A stretch of DNA of 42,548 nucleotides from Actinomycetota bacterium (GTDB lineage Bacteria; Actinomycetota; Acidimicrobiia; Acidimicrobiales; CADCSY01): the NCBI GenBank assembly GCA_019348555.1, contig JAHWJH010000005.1:1-42548 (forward strand), in the 5' to 3' direction. This document shows positions 31,896-40,525 of this stretch, in pieces. The notes beneath the pieces are model-generated. The model had not been told where the DNA came from. It did not search any database and was given only the letters and a program-made list of their open reading frames with translations. Within the stretch, counting starts at the first letter, position 1, and every line of letters starts with the position of its first letter. The position numbers and the translations under genes are program-made.

Positions 31896-32882
31896 ATGTA
31901 CGACGATGTCACGGTGGTCACCGGTGGCGGAGGGTTCATCGGTGGACACCTCGTCGCGCATCTGCTCGACCAGGGGCGGCGGGTCAGGGCAGTCGACCGC
32001 AAGCCGCTGTCCGAGTGGTACCAGGTCCATGCCGACGTCGACAACCGATCGCTCGATCTGCGCGAGCGGGAGGCGTGCGAGACGACCGTCGAAGGCGCCA
32101 GCACCATCTACAACCTTGCCGCCGACATGGGGGGCATGGGGTTCATCGAGAACAACAAGGCGCTCTGCATGCTCTCGGTGTTGATCAACACCAATCTCTT
32201 GATCGCCGCGCAGCAGGCGGGGGTCGGCCGCTACTTCTTCTCTTCCTCTGCCTGTGTCTACGCCGCCGACAAGCAGGTCTCCATCGACCTGACGGCGCTG
32301 AAGGAGGAGGACGCCTACCCGGCGATGGCCGAGGACGGCTACGGGTGGGAAAAGCTCTTCAGCGAACGGATGTGTCGCCACTTCCTCGAGGACTTCGGGC
32401 TGACCACCCGCGTCGCCCGCTACCACAACGTCTACGGGGAGCACGGAACCTTCGAAGGCGGACGGGAGAAGGCGCCGGCGGCGATCTGCCGCAAGATCAT
32501 CGAGGCCCAGTTGGCCGGCCATCGCCAGATCGACGTCTGGGGCGACGGTGAGCAGACCCGGAGCTTCATGTACATCTCCGACTGCATCGAAGGCACCTCC
32601 AAGATCATGGAGAGCGACATCACCGAGCCGATCAATCTCGGCAGCTCGGAGCTGGTCTCCATCAATCAGCTGGTCGACATCGTCGAGGAGATCGCCGGCG
32701 TCCGGGTGAAGCGCAACTACCTCCTCGACGCTCCCGTCGGCGTTCGAGGACGCAACAGCGACAACACCCTGATCCGGAAGTACCTCGACTGGGAGCCGTC
32801 GGTGTCCCTCAAGGACGGCCTCGAGCGGACGTATCGCTGGATCTACGACGAGATGCAGAGCAAGATGAGCACCGCCCACTAG
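31896..32882 (+). CDS. gme: GDP-mannose 3,5-epimerase-like enzyme
   Basis: 328 residues from ATG 31896. Close motif agreement with plant GDP-mannose 3,5-epimerase: VVTGGGGFIGGHLVAHL, YNLAADMGGMGFIENN, FFSSSACVYAADKQ (catalytic Cys), YGWEKLFSERMC (Tyr-x-x-x-Lys), RYHNVYGEHGTFEGGREKAPAAICRK (catalytic Lys), GDGEQTRSFMYISDC, and GVRGRNSDNTLIRKYLDWEP. The plant enzyme makes GDP-L-galactose and GDP-L-gulose from GDP-mannose. All listed catalytic residues are present. Here it probably feeds an L-sugar into a surface glycan rather than vitamin C synthesis. The following GT-C gene starts 5 bp after its stop, suggesting that the two act in one pathway. Confidence 0.88.
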   Translation: MYDDVTVVTGGGGFIGGHLVAHLLDQGRRVRAVDRKPLSEWYQVHADVDNRSLDLREREACETTVEGASTIYNLAADMGGMGFIENNKALCMLSVLINTNLLIAAQQAGVGRYFFSSSACVYAADKQVSIDLTALKEEDAYPAMAEDGYGWEKLFSERMCRHFLEDFGLTTRVARYHNVYGEHGTFEGGREKAPAAICRKIIEAQLAGHRQIDVWGDGEQTRSFMYISDCIEGTSKIMESDITEPINLGSSELVSINQLVDIVEEIAGVRVKRNYLLDAPVGVRGRNSDNTLIRKYLDWEPSVSLKDGLERTYRWIYDEMQSKMSTAH

Positions 32883-32887
32883 ACGAG

Positions 32888-34765
32888 GTGAAGGCCCCCC
32901 TCCTCAGGGCGCCGGAATCGGCGCCGTCGACCTCGGTCGAGTCGTCTGAGCCAGCGCCACTCGAGCACCACGCCGAGCCGTCGCGCACCGAGGCTCTGAT
33001 GGTGCTCGCTCGTCGACATTGGGGCGCGCTGGCGGTCGTCACCTCGTTCGTGGTGTCGCGCCTGGCCCTGGCCAACATCGCCCGGCTCCGGTTCGACAAT
33101 CGGCCACTCAACGACGCAGCGCAGCTGCTCGACCGGGGACAGCTGCGCGACAACCTCGTCGAGAGTCTCCTCAACCTCCATGCCCAGCCTCCGCTGTTCA
33201 ACCTGTTCGTGGGGTTGGGCCTGCGAGCGCCCAGTGAGCTGGAGACGCCGCTCTTCCATGCGTTCTATCTCGCCGTGGGCCTCGGGATCGCACTGTGTCT
33301 GTACGCCGTCCTGCGACGAGCGGGCGTGGCGACCTCGTGGGCCGTGGTGTGCACCGTGCTGTTCTCCTGGAGCCCGGGCGTGTTCCTGTACGAGAGCTGG
33401 CTCCACTACGACCATCTCGTCGTACTTCTGCTCGTGCTCAGCGTGGTGGCACTGCAGCGATACGCAGCCGAGCGCCGTCCCTCCCACGCAGCGCTCTTCG
33501 CGTGCGCCCTGGGGGCGGTCGTGCTCACTCGCAGCCTGTTCCATCTGGCGTGGTTGCTCGCCGCCGTGGCGCTCCTGGTCGTCATGGCAACGGGCGACCG
33601 GCGCCGGGTCCTGGCCGCCGTCAGCATCCCGGTCCTCATCGTGGTCGGGTTCCACTTCCAGCGGCTGGCGGCGTTCGGCACGTTCGCCCTGAGCAGCAGC
33701 CTGGGTGGGAGCCTGGCCAGGATCACCGTCTTCCAGCTTCCTGAAGCGCTCCGGGAGACGATGGTCGACGAGGGTCGTCTCTCGGCGGTCTCGCTGGTAG
33801 AGCCGTTCAGCCCGTTGGCCAGCTACGACGGCCTCGTGCCGGTACCGCCGAGGACGGGCGTGCCGGTGCTCGATGAGCCAGAGAAGGCCACCTACGAGAA
33901 CCCGCCGACGAACGAAGTGTTCGACATGAACCACAACAGCCTGGCGTACCTGGCGATCTCACAGAGCTACCTCCACGACGCCGTGCAGGTCATTCGAACT
34001 CACCCGGGTGTGTACGTCGGCGGAGTCAAGACCGCCATCGAGCTGTTCTTCCGACCGACCAGCGACTTCTTCACGCTGGCCGAGAACCGCGCCCGGGTCG
34101 CCCCGATCGAACAGCTCTACAACAAGGCTCTCCTCGGGGTGGTGGCCGGAGGTCGCGGCGAGGCGGTCATCCCCGGCAGCGAGGACAACTATCGCCTCGG
34201 GCCGGCGCGCACGGCATGGACGGTGGTGGCCTCGTACGTCCTGGCCGTCGCCGGCGGCGCCGTCTTCTTGCTGCGATCGCTGATCCGTCGACCCTCCGCA
34301 GCGCAGCGGGGCGTGGTCGTCGTCGTCGGCTTCCTCTGGTTCACGACCGTCTACGTCTTCCTCGTGAGCAACCTCATCGAGGTCGGCGAGAACAATCGTT
34401 TCCGGCTCTACTCAGACCCCTTGGTGCTGATGTTGCTGGCCACGTTGATCATGGAGTGGCGCCGAGGGAGAGCTCGGCGGCTCGCTCTGCACGATGACGG
34501 TCCGGAAGCAGGTGACGGCGCGACGAGCGCCAACGGCGCTGAGGTCGGCGCCGCCCGGGTCAGTTCCGAAGGAAGGACGTCGCCGGCGCCAGGCGGTTCG
34601 TCACCAGAGTCCGGATGTAGCGAGCCTGTGTCGACAGAGAGTTCTGCGACTCCCCGTCCGGCCGAGGGGTCCAGAACGTCGGGATCTCCACCACCTCCAC
34701 ACCAAGGCGCAGCGGCTTCAGCACCGTCTCGAGCAGGAACTCGTGACGGGTCCCCTCCCACTTGA
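32888..34765 (+). CDS. Polytopic GT-C-like membrane protein, first of two paralogues, with long C-terminal tail
   Basis: 625 residues from GTG 32888. A soluble N-terminus (1-45) precedes the first helix. The first outer loop has RLRFDNRPLNDAAQLLD and LLNLHAQPPLFNLFVGLGLRAP. The acidic residue and H-x-Q-P-P-L are typical of GT-C enzymes of the GT39/PMT type, but the family is not one I can name. Some nine further hydrophobic segments and a large outer loop (about 270-450) follow. NLIEVGENNRFRLYSDPLV near 490-510 is shared with the paralogue at 35387. After about residue 530 a Ser/Pro/Gly-rich tail of about 95 residues has no counterpart in the paralogue, and its last 206 bp lie antisense to the next gene. 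The tail may result from loss of an earlier stop. Confidence 0.78.
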   Translation: MKAPLLRAPESAPSTSVESSEPAPLEHHAEPSRTEALMVLARRHWGALAVVTSFVVSRLALANIARLRFDNRPLNDAAQLLDRGQLRDNLVESLLNLHAQPPLFNLFVGLGLRAPSELETPLFHAFYLAVGLGIALCLYAVLRRAGVATSWAVVCTVLFSWSPGVFLYESWLHYDHLVVLLLVLSVVALQRYAAERRPSHAALFACALGAVVLTRSLFHLAWLLAAVALLVVMATGDRRRVLAAVSIPVLIVVGFHFQRLAAFGTFALSSSLGGSLARITVFQLPEALRETMVDEGRLSAVSLVEPFSPLASYDGLVPVPPRTGVPVLDEPEKATYENPPTNEVFDMNHNSLAYLAISQSYLHDAVQVIRTHPGVYVGGVKTAIELFFRPTSDFFTLAENRARVAPIEQLYNKALLGVVAGGRGEAVIPGSEDNYRLGPARTAWTVVASYVLAVAGGAVFLLRSLIRRPSAAQRGVVVVVGFLWFTTVYVFLVSNLIEVGENNRFRLYSDPLVLMLLATLIMEWRRGRARRLALHDDGPEAGDGATSANGAEVGAARVSSEGRTSPAPGGSSPESGCSEPVSTESSATPRPAEGSRTSGSPPPPHQGAAASAPSRAGTRDGSPPT

Positions 34766-35303
34766 TCGATCGGACGAGCGAGGTCGGGAACAAGCGGAAC
34801 CCGAACGTGGCGTCGGTCAGCGGGGTCCGGTACAACAGCGAGGTCAGGCGCTGGAAGACCCAGTTTGCGACGACGCGCACGCGGCCGTAGCCGGAGAACC
34901 CCCCGCCCCGGGCCCAGCGGGAAGCCGTGACCACCACGCCAGGGCGCTCTTTGGCGATCTCGAGAAATGCAGGGACCAGGTTCGGGTCGGTCTCGAGGTC
35001 CGTGGCCATCATGATCACATGGCTGGCCGTCGCCAGATCGAAGGCCTCCCGCATCGCACCGCCGAGGAAGGGCAGGCGTTGATGGTGGATCTGCACCCGA
35101 TCGCCGAACCAGGAGCGGAGGTCCTCGCATCGCTCCATGCTCTCCGGGGTGGTCTTGTCGCAGACAACCACGAGCACCTGCTCGATGTCGGCGTCGCTGG
35201 TCTTCTTGAGGATGTCGGCGGTCTCGGCGATCGAGTCGGTCTCGGTGACCGCCGGCAGGATCACCGTCACACCGGAAAACGTCGACGTCTCGGGCACCGG
35301 CAT
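34560..35303 (-). CDS. GT2-family glycosyltransferase
   Basis: 247 residues from ATG 35303, which has GGGAG 8 nt upstream. GTG 35348 lies 8 nt after a TACGCT box and would add 15 residues; ATG 35318 is also in frame. The domain has GVTVILPAVTETDSI (about 10-24), VLVVVCDKTTPESM, FLGGAMREAFDLATASHVIMMATDLETDP (metal site D-x-E rather than D-x-D), SRWARGGGFSGYG and LTDATFGFRLFP. There is no clear membrane helix at the end, unlike the two DPM-like GT2 enzymes in this window. The gene sits between two paralogous GT-C genes on the other strand and overlaps the 3' end of one of them by 206 bp. Donor and acceptor unknown. Confidence 0.82.
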   Translation of the reverse strand: MPVPETSTFSGVTVILPAVTETDSIAETADILKKTSDADIEQVLVVVCDKTTPESMERCEDLRSWFGDRVQIHHQRLPFLGGAMREAFDLATASHVIMMATDLETDPNLVPAFLEIAKERPGVVVTASRWARGGGFSGYGRVRVVANWVFQRLTSLLYRTPLTDATFGFRLFPTSLVRSIKWEGTRHEFLLETVLKPLRLGVEVVEIPTFWTPRPDGESQNSLSTQARYIRTLVTNRLAPATSFLRN

Positions 35304-35356
35304 GGTTGGAGCTCCCATCTGGGACGTCGGTAAGGCACCCAGCGGCACCGGGCGAC

Positions 35357-35362
35357 AGCGTA
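35357..35362 (-). promoter_or_regulatory. Putative -10 box (TACGCT) for the GT2 gene
   Basis: TACGCT is 8 nt before an in-frame GTG at 35348 and 53 nt before ATG 35303. If the transcript is leaderless, the protein starts at 35348. Confidence 0.35.
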
Positions 35363-35386
35363 GCCCGCATTCGCCTCGGGGCTCGG

Positions 35387-37000
35387 ATGTGTCAGACGGG
35401 CGAGCCACCGACCGAGCGGTCCCCAGACGCTACCGTCGGCCTCCTGGAACAGTCGGAACGAGCCCCCGAGGTGGCCTCCGAACCCGAGCAGGCGCATGCT
35501 CGGGAGCGCCCACGAGGCCCCATGGGCGGGGCGTACCGCCGGGGAGCCCTCGTCGTGGGTGCCGCCTTCGCGCTGTCGAGGCTGGCTGCGATCAGGGCCG
35601 GTGTGAGGTTCGACGCCGGCCCTCTCCAGGCCGGCTTTCAGGTCCTGGAGCTGAGCGAGCTACGGGACGACCTGGTGCGGAGCCTCGCCAATCTCCATGC
35701 GCAACCGCCCCTCTTCAACCTGTTCATCGGGCTGGTGTTGCGCGCGCCTCAGGGCTGGGAGGAGCCGTTGCTGCGGGTCGTCTACCTGGCCATGGGCCTG
35801 GCGCTGGCCCTGGCCGCCTACTCGATCCTGGTACGCCTCGGCGTAGCGGTTCCCGTGGCCGTCGCCGGCACCCTCGTCATCGCCCTGAGCCCGGCCAGCA
35901 TCCTGTTCGAGAACTGGGCGCACTACGACTACCCCGTCACGCTGTTGTTGTGCCTGTCGGTGCTGGCGCTCCTTCGCTACGAGGACGGTCATCGTCGGCG
36001 AGATGTCGTCGTGGTGCTCGGCCTGCTGGGGGTCCTCGTGCTGACGAGGAGCACCTTCCAGCTCATCTGGTACCTGGCGTGGGCGGGGGTGCTCCTTCTC
36101 CATCGCCGGCACGCCGATTGGAAGCCCATCGCAGTGGTCGCGGCCGTTCCCTTGGTTGCGATCGTCGCCGTCTACGCCAACACGCTGCGAGTGGCCGGCA
36201 CCTTCACGTCGAGCACCTCGCTCGGCGCCAGCTTGGCCAAGATCACGACGTTCCAGCTGCCCGAGCACGAGCGACAGGCGATGGTGGCGAGCGGCGAGCT
36301 GTCACCGCTGGCCCTGGTTCCCCCGTACTCACCGGTTGCCGCCTACGCCGAGGTCGTCCCAGCGGCTCCGGTGACAGGGGTTCCCGTGCTCGACGACGAG
36401 TTGAAGACGTTCCCCGACGGGGCGTACTGGATCAACTTCAACAACCTCAAGTACGCGGCGGTGTCGAACGCCTACCTCGACGATGCCCTGCACACGCTTC
36501 GAAGTCGACCGGACGCCTACGTCCAGGGCCTGTCGACCGCCTTCGAGATCTTCTTCCGTCCTCCGAGCGACTTCTTCACCCTGGAGCACAACCGCAAGCA
36601 GATCGCCGGATACAACTCCTTCTACAACCGCGTCTTCCAGGGAGTGGTGGCCAGCGGCGAGCCGGTCTCCGGCTTCCCCGACGTCGCCCAGCAGTATCGT
36701 CAGGGACCGGCACGCACGGCGTGGGCCTGGGTGGCCCTCTACGCGATCGCCGTGCTCGGTGGAGCTGCGGAGCTGTGGTTCGGACGGCGGGCGCCGCGCT
36801 TTCGGCCGTCCCAAGTGGTCCTCGGTTTCCTGTGGTCGAGCGTCGCCTACACGATGGCGGTGAGCAACCTCGTCGAGGTGGGGGAGAACGATCGCTTCCG
36901 GCTCTACTCCGATCCCCTCGTGGTCTTTCTCGTGGCCGGTCTCGCCGTCACCTGGCTGCAGAGGCGCAGGGAGGCGACAGGCAGGCCGGCACCGCCCTGA
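35387..37000 (+). CDS. Polytopic GT-C-like membrane protein, second paralogue
   Basis: 537 residues if ATG 35387 is used. The N-terminus is uncertain: GTG 35471 and ATG 35522 are in frame and the first helix begins at about codon 52. It shares with the gene at 32888 GVRFDAGPLQAGFQVLE, LANLHAQPPLFNLFIGLVLRAP, SLGASLAKITTFQLPE, EIFFRPPSDFFTL and NLVEVGENDRFRLYSDPLV, so the two arose by duplication. Around ten membrane segments and a large outer loop are seen. It stops about 20 residues after the last helix. A sugar transferase using a lipid-linked donor is the best guess. It converges on the GT39-like operon with a 46-bp gap holding only a weak 5-bp hairpin. Confidence 0.8.
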   Translation: MCQTGEPPTERSPDATVGLLEQSERAPEVASEPEQAHARERPRGPMGGAYRRGALVVGAAFALSRLAAIRAGVRFDAGPLQAGFQVLELSELRDDLVRSLANLHAQPPLFNLFIGLVLRAPQGWEEPLLRVVYLAMGLALALAAYSILVRLGVAVPVAVAGTLVIALSPASILFENWAHYDYPVTLLLCLSVLALLRYEDGHRRRDVVVVLGLLGVLVLTRSTFQLIWYLAWAGVLLLHRRHADWKPIAVVAAVPLVAIVAVYANTLRVAGTFTSSTSLGASLAKITTFQLPEHERQAMVASGELSPLALVPPYSPVAAYAEVVPAAPVTGVPVLDDELKTFPDGAYWINFNNLKYAAVSNAYLDDALHTLRSRPDAYVQGLSTAFEIFFRPPSDFFTLEHNRKQIAGYNSFYNRVFQGVVASGEPVSGFPDVAQQYRQGPARTAWAWVALYAIAVLGGAAELWFGRRAPRFRPSQVVLGFLWSSVAYTMAVSNLVEVGENDRFRLYSDPLVVFLVAGLAVTWLQRRREATGRPAPP

Positions 37001-37046
37001 GACCGCAGCATCCACGGCGAGGACCCGGCCGGTCCCCGAGGAGCCG

Positions 37047-38633
37047 TCATCCCGTCGTGGCGCCCGTCTTCCTGAGCACGTGCGCTCCGACCGGACCGGC
37101 GTCGACCGGGTGCTCGAGCAGCTCGACGACCTCCAGCTGGGGATGCTCCAACAGCAACCGTTGGCCCTCGAGGCAGCGGGTGATCTCCAGTCGGATGTAC
37201 TCGGGGAGCCCGCCCAGGCTCGACTCGTCGACCAGCGGGCACGACACCATGACGTGGGCGCCGGCGGCGAGCTGGTCGAGCATGGGCTCGAGGGTGCTGG
37301 CGGGCTGGCTGGCGCGAAGGCGCTCCACCGCGTCACGCCAGTCGGCCGCCAGTGGGTCGGCGACAGGCCCGGTGGTCGTGGCATAGCGCAGGCCCGCCGG
37401 CAGGTAGTGGGCCAAAAGCGGCACGGCGCCGATGGGGGCGAACACCAGGTCACCGCCGTCGAGCATCGGCGTCGCCTGCTCGGCCAGGGCCTTGGCGTCG
37501 CTCTTGACGTCGGGGCGCACGACGTTGATCGGCCCCGAGAGCAGGGCGACGACTCCCAGCGTGGCCACGGCGACGTGTCCGGCGCGGGCCAGGCCGACTC
37601 CGAGGACCACCAGCGTCGGCGCCAGGACCACGCCGAGGTAGCGGAGATGCCACTGGGAGCTGGATCGGGACGTGGCGAAGCCGGCGCCAAGGGTGACCGC
37701 AGCGATGACCACCGCCACCGCCACGAGCGAGGCGGGCCGGCTCCACGGTGGTCGCAGCACCGCGACCAGGGCGGTTCCTGCCCCGAGGGCCAGAGCCACA
37801 GCGGCGAACGGACCGCCGATCAGCCCCACCAGGTCGTCACGCACCAGTTGCACCGACGGCGGCAGCGCCCATCCGATGGCGCTGTGTGCCCGCTGGAACA
37901 GCAGCGTCGGAACCCAGGGAGCGAAGAGCAGGCCGACGGCACCGAAGGCGAGTGCGGCGTCGACGAGCACCTGGCGTCGGTCAGGGCGCAGCGCCAGACA
38001 GACCAGGACCCCGGCACCGGCTCCGAGCGCCAGCAGCAGGCCCCAGTAGTGCGTGTACACGGCAAGGGTCAGCAGGACGGCGAAGGCCGGCAGGAACCGG
38101 CGGTGGCGGAGCACGAAGGCGTGGAGGAAGGTGGCGGTGACGAGCACGGACAGCAGCGCCACCAGGGAGTACATGCGGGTCTCGTTGGCGTAGGTGGCGA
38201 GGAACGGGTTGACCGCGGCCAACAGCGCGCACATCCACCCCGTTCGCCGGTCGAAGAGGCTCCATCCCGCCCACAGGGCGGCGGGGACCACGGCCAGGGC
38301 GAACAGCAGCGACAAGGTGTGGGTGGACGCCTCTGAGGTCCCGAAGGCCAGGATCCAGCCACGGAGCAGGACGTGGTAGAGCGGCGGTGATGTGTCCTGA
38401 GCCAACAGCTCCGGCATCGCCGTCAGCGGGTGTGAGGAGATGCCCAGGGACAGTGCCTCGTCGATCCAGTACCACGTGTCCCGGGCACGACCCCACAACA
38501 GCGTGAGGACGACCAAAAGGCCGGCGAGCGAAGCTCCGTCTTCCCGCCATCGCCAGGGCTGGCGACCGTCCTCGGCGCCGGGAGGGACCGCTCGACGCTG
38601 GTCGTCGGATCCGGGCCCCTCCTCCGGGCGCAC
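37047..38633 (-). CDS. GT39-like membrane glycosyltransferase (paralogue 1 of 3)
   Basis: 528 residues from GTG 38633, 7 bp after the stop of the next paralogue. The first loop has YWIDEALSLGISSHPL (D-E at 58-59, the catalytic acid position of GT39/PMT enzymes) and TSPPLYHVLLRGWILAFGTSEASTH. YANETRMYSLVALLSVL lies in the next loop, and YTHYWGLLLALGAG and FAPWVPTLLFQRAHS follow. About eleven helices are predicted. The C-terminal outer domain (about 360-528) is soluble, with AGLRYATTTGPVADP and MVSCPLVDESSLGG. It probably transfers a sugar from polyprenyl phosphate to a wall glycan or protein on the outer face. Confidence 0.86.
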   Translation of the reverse strand: MRPEEGPGSDDQRRAVPPGAEDGRQPWRWREDGASLAGLLVVLTLLWGRARDTWYWIDEALSLGISSHPLTAMPELLAQDTSPPLYHVLLRGWILAFGTSEASTHTLSLLFALAVVPAALWAGWSLFDRRTGWMCALLAAVNPFLATYANETRMYSLVALLSVLVTATFLHAFVLRHRRFLPAFAVLLTLAVYTHYWGLLLALGAGAGVLVCLALRPDRRQVLVDAALAFGAVGLLFAPWVPTLLFQRAHSAIGWALPPSVQLVRDDLVGLIGGPFAAVALALGAGTALVAVLRPPWSRPASLVAVAVVIAAVTLGAGFATSRSSSQWHLRYLGVVLAPTLVVLGVGLARAGHVAVATLGVVALLSGPINVVRPDVKSDAKALAEQATPMLDGGDLVFAPIGAVPLLAHYLPAGLRYATTTGPVADPLAADWRDAVERLRASQPASTLEPMLDQLAAGAHVMVSCPLVDESSLGGLPEYIRLEITRCLEGQRLLLEHPQLEVVELLEHPVDAGPVGAHVLRKTGATTG

Positions 38634-38640
38634 AGGAGCG

Positions 38641-40296
38641 TCAGCCCGCCGAGCTTCCGGGTCCGTCGGACTCCTTCACGTAGAGGTCGCCGTCGAACGG
38701 CGTGTGGGTGATGCCTTCGGGCGCCTCGACGGAGAGCTGCAGGGCGAGCCTGGCGTCGTTGCGGAGGACGGCCTGGGTCTCCTTGCAGTACTGGCGGACG
38801 AGGTCGTGGAACTCCACCAGCTCCGGGCCGGACTCGAGCTGAGGGCACATCAGCAGCACGTTGGCACCGACCTCGAGCTGGTCGATGATCGGAGGCAGGG
38901 AAGCGGAGGGGTCGCTCTGGCGCATCCTCTCGAGGCTGTTGCGCCAGTCGGTCACCCGCACATCGTCGACCGTGCCGTGCGCCCCCGCGTAGGTCGGCCC
39001 GGACGGCAGGTAGTACGACAGGAGTGGTATCTGGCTGTAGTCGGGAGAGACCACGAGGTCACCCTGGCCGAGCTCGGGCGCCGCCGCCTCCGCGACCTCG
39101 CGGGCGTTGCTCTTCTGGTAGGGCGGGACCTTCACCCCGATGGGAGCGGTGAGCACGGCGGTGAGGACCAGCATGCCCGTGGCCAGGCTGCCCCCTCGGG
39201 CAAGGCCGAGCCCGAAGACCAACAGGAGGAGAGCGACGACGACACCGAGGTAGCGGTAGGCCCACACCTTGCTCAGCCACCCCCCGGCGAGGACCACGGC
39301 CGGAATGGCCAGCATGCAAGCCACGGCCAGGGCGGTGCGACTCGAGGGGCGCTTGAGGATGGCGACCAGCGCGGCGAACGCCCCCACACCCACCGCCACC
39401 ATCGCCTCGAACCCTCCGAAGCTGAACACGACGTCGTCGCGTATCTGGATCAGCGTCGGCCGTCGCGCCCAGGGGTTCGGGTCGTGGGCGAGCTGGTAGA
39501 GCAGCGTCGGCACCCATGGCAGATACAGCACGGCCACCGCCCCGAACGCCAGCACGGCATCGATCACCGACCGTCGGCGGTCCGGACCGGCCAGAGCGCA
39601 GACCGCCGCGGCCACCCCTGCGCCCATCCCGAACAGCAACCCCCAGCTGTGGGTGTAGGCCAGCAGGGTCAGCGCCACGACGAAGGCGGGCAGGTAACGC
39701 CGGCGGCCGTACACGAAGGCGTGGATGAACGTGGCCGTGCTGAGCACGACCAGGAGCACGACCAGGCTGTACATCCGGGTCTCGTTGGCGTAGTAGGCGA
39801 GGTAGGGGTTCAAGGCGGCGAGAGCCGCGCAGAACCATCCCGCTCGTCGCCCGAAGAGGCTCCATCCCGCCCACAGGGCGGCCGGCAGCACCAGAACGGC
39901 GAAGAGCAACGACAGCGTGTGTGTCGCCGCCTCGCTGGTACCGAAGGCCGACATCCACACGTTGAGCAGCACGTAGTACAGCGGTGGTGCACCGTCGAGG
40001 CGCAGGCTGGCCGGGATGTCGGCCAGCGGCAGTGAGGCGATACCGACGGCGATGCCCTCGTCGATCCAGAACCACACGCCCCGGCCGCGGCCCCACAGGA
40101 AGCCCGCCAGGACCATGAGACCGCCGAGGGCGACGATGTCGCGGGCCGCCTCACGTGGCAGGCGTGGCGCCCGTCGGGTGAGGGAGGTCTCATGGCCGGC
40201 GGTGGTGTCACCGTCGTGTCCGTTGGAAGCGGGGCCATTGACGGTGGCCGGTTCGGCCGCCACCTGGAGATCGGTCTGCTCGGTCACCTCTGCCAC
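38641..40296 (-). CDS. GT39-like membrane glycosyltransferase (paralogue 2 of 3)
   Basis: 551 residues from GTG 40296, with AAGGAG about 12 nt upstream. A longer cytoplasmic N-terminus (1-52) precedes helix 1. FWIDEGIAVGIASLPL (D-E at 79-80), GAPPLYYVLLNVWMSAFGTSEAATH, YANETRMYSLVVLLVVL, YTHSWGLLFGMGAG and YLPWVPTLLYQLAHD align block by block with the paralogues at 37047 and 41571. The C-terminal soluble domain has GDLVVSPDYSQIPLLSYYLPSG and LLMCPQLESGPE. Function as for its neighbour; tandem duplicates may act on successive positions of one glycan. Confidence 0.86.
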   Translation of the reverse strand: MAEVTEQTDLQVAAEPATVNGPASNGHDGDTTAGHETSLTRRAPRLPREAARDIVALGGLMVLAGFLWGRGRGVWFWIDEGIAVGIASLPLADIPASLRLDGAPPLYYVLLNVWMSAFGTSEAATHTLSLLFAVLVLPAALWAGWSLFGRRAGWFCAALAALNPYLAYYANETRMYSLVVLLVVLSTATFIHAFVYGRRRYLPAFVVALTLLAYTHSWGLLFGMGAGVAAAVCALAGPDRRRSVIDAVLAFGAVAVLYLPWVPTLLYQLAHDPNPWARRPTLIQIRDDVVFSFGGFEAMVAVGVGAFAALVAILKRPSSRTALAVACMLAIPAVVLAGGWLSKVWAYRYLGVVVALLLLVFGLGLARGGSLATGMLVLTAVLTAPIGVKVPPYQKSNAREVAEAAAPELGQGDLVVSPDYSQIPLLSYYLPSGPTYAGAHGTVDDVRVTDWRNSLERMRQSDPSASLPPIIDQLEVGANVLLMCPQLESGPELVEFHDLVRQYCKETQAVLRNDARLALQLSVEAPEGITHTPFDGDLYVKESDGPGSSAG

Positions 40297-40525
40297 GTTC
40301 GCTCTTCGCTCCTTGTGGTGCCGCCTCGTCGGTGCCGCTCAAGCATCGCCGCCACACCACCTCAGGCGGCGTGGCACGCCGCTCAGGTGCGTGGCCGTTG
40401 CACACCAGGCTGCGGGCGCCGTTGTCGGTGTGCGTTCGACGCCGCCGCAGGACCTGTCTGCTTGCCCGAGGCTAGCGCCGTGCCCCGGCTCCGGCGCCTA
40501 CCACGCTGAGGTAGCGTCGGGGCCC
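40297..40525. other. Divergent intergenic region
   Basis: 229 bp between the GT39-like gene (leftward) and the epimerase gene (rightward). Apart from AAGGAG near the left start and the TAGCGT box near the right start, I see no ORF, RNA gene or strong hairpin. Confidence 0.6.
40512..40517 (+). promoter_or_regulatory. Putative -10 box (TAGCGT) for the epimerase gene
   Basis: TAGCGT ends 8 nt before ATG 40526, with GC-only sequence between. This fits a leaderless transcript. Confidence 0.55.

Noticed and set aside
37001-37046. Terminator between converging genes
   Set aside because: Only a 5-bp stem (GGACC/GGTCC) without a T-tract; too weak to call.
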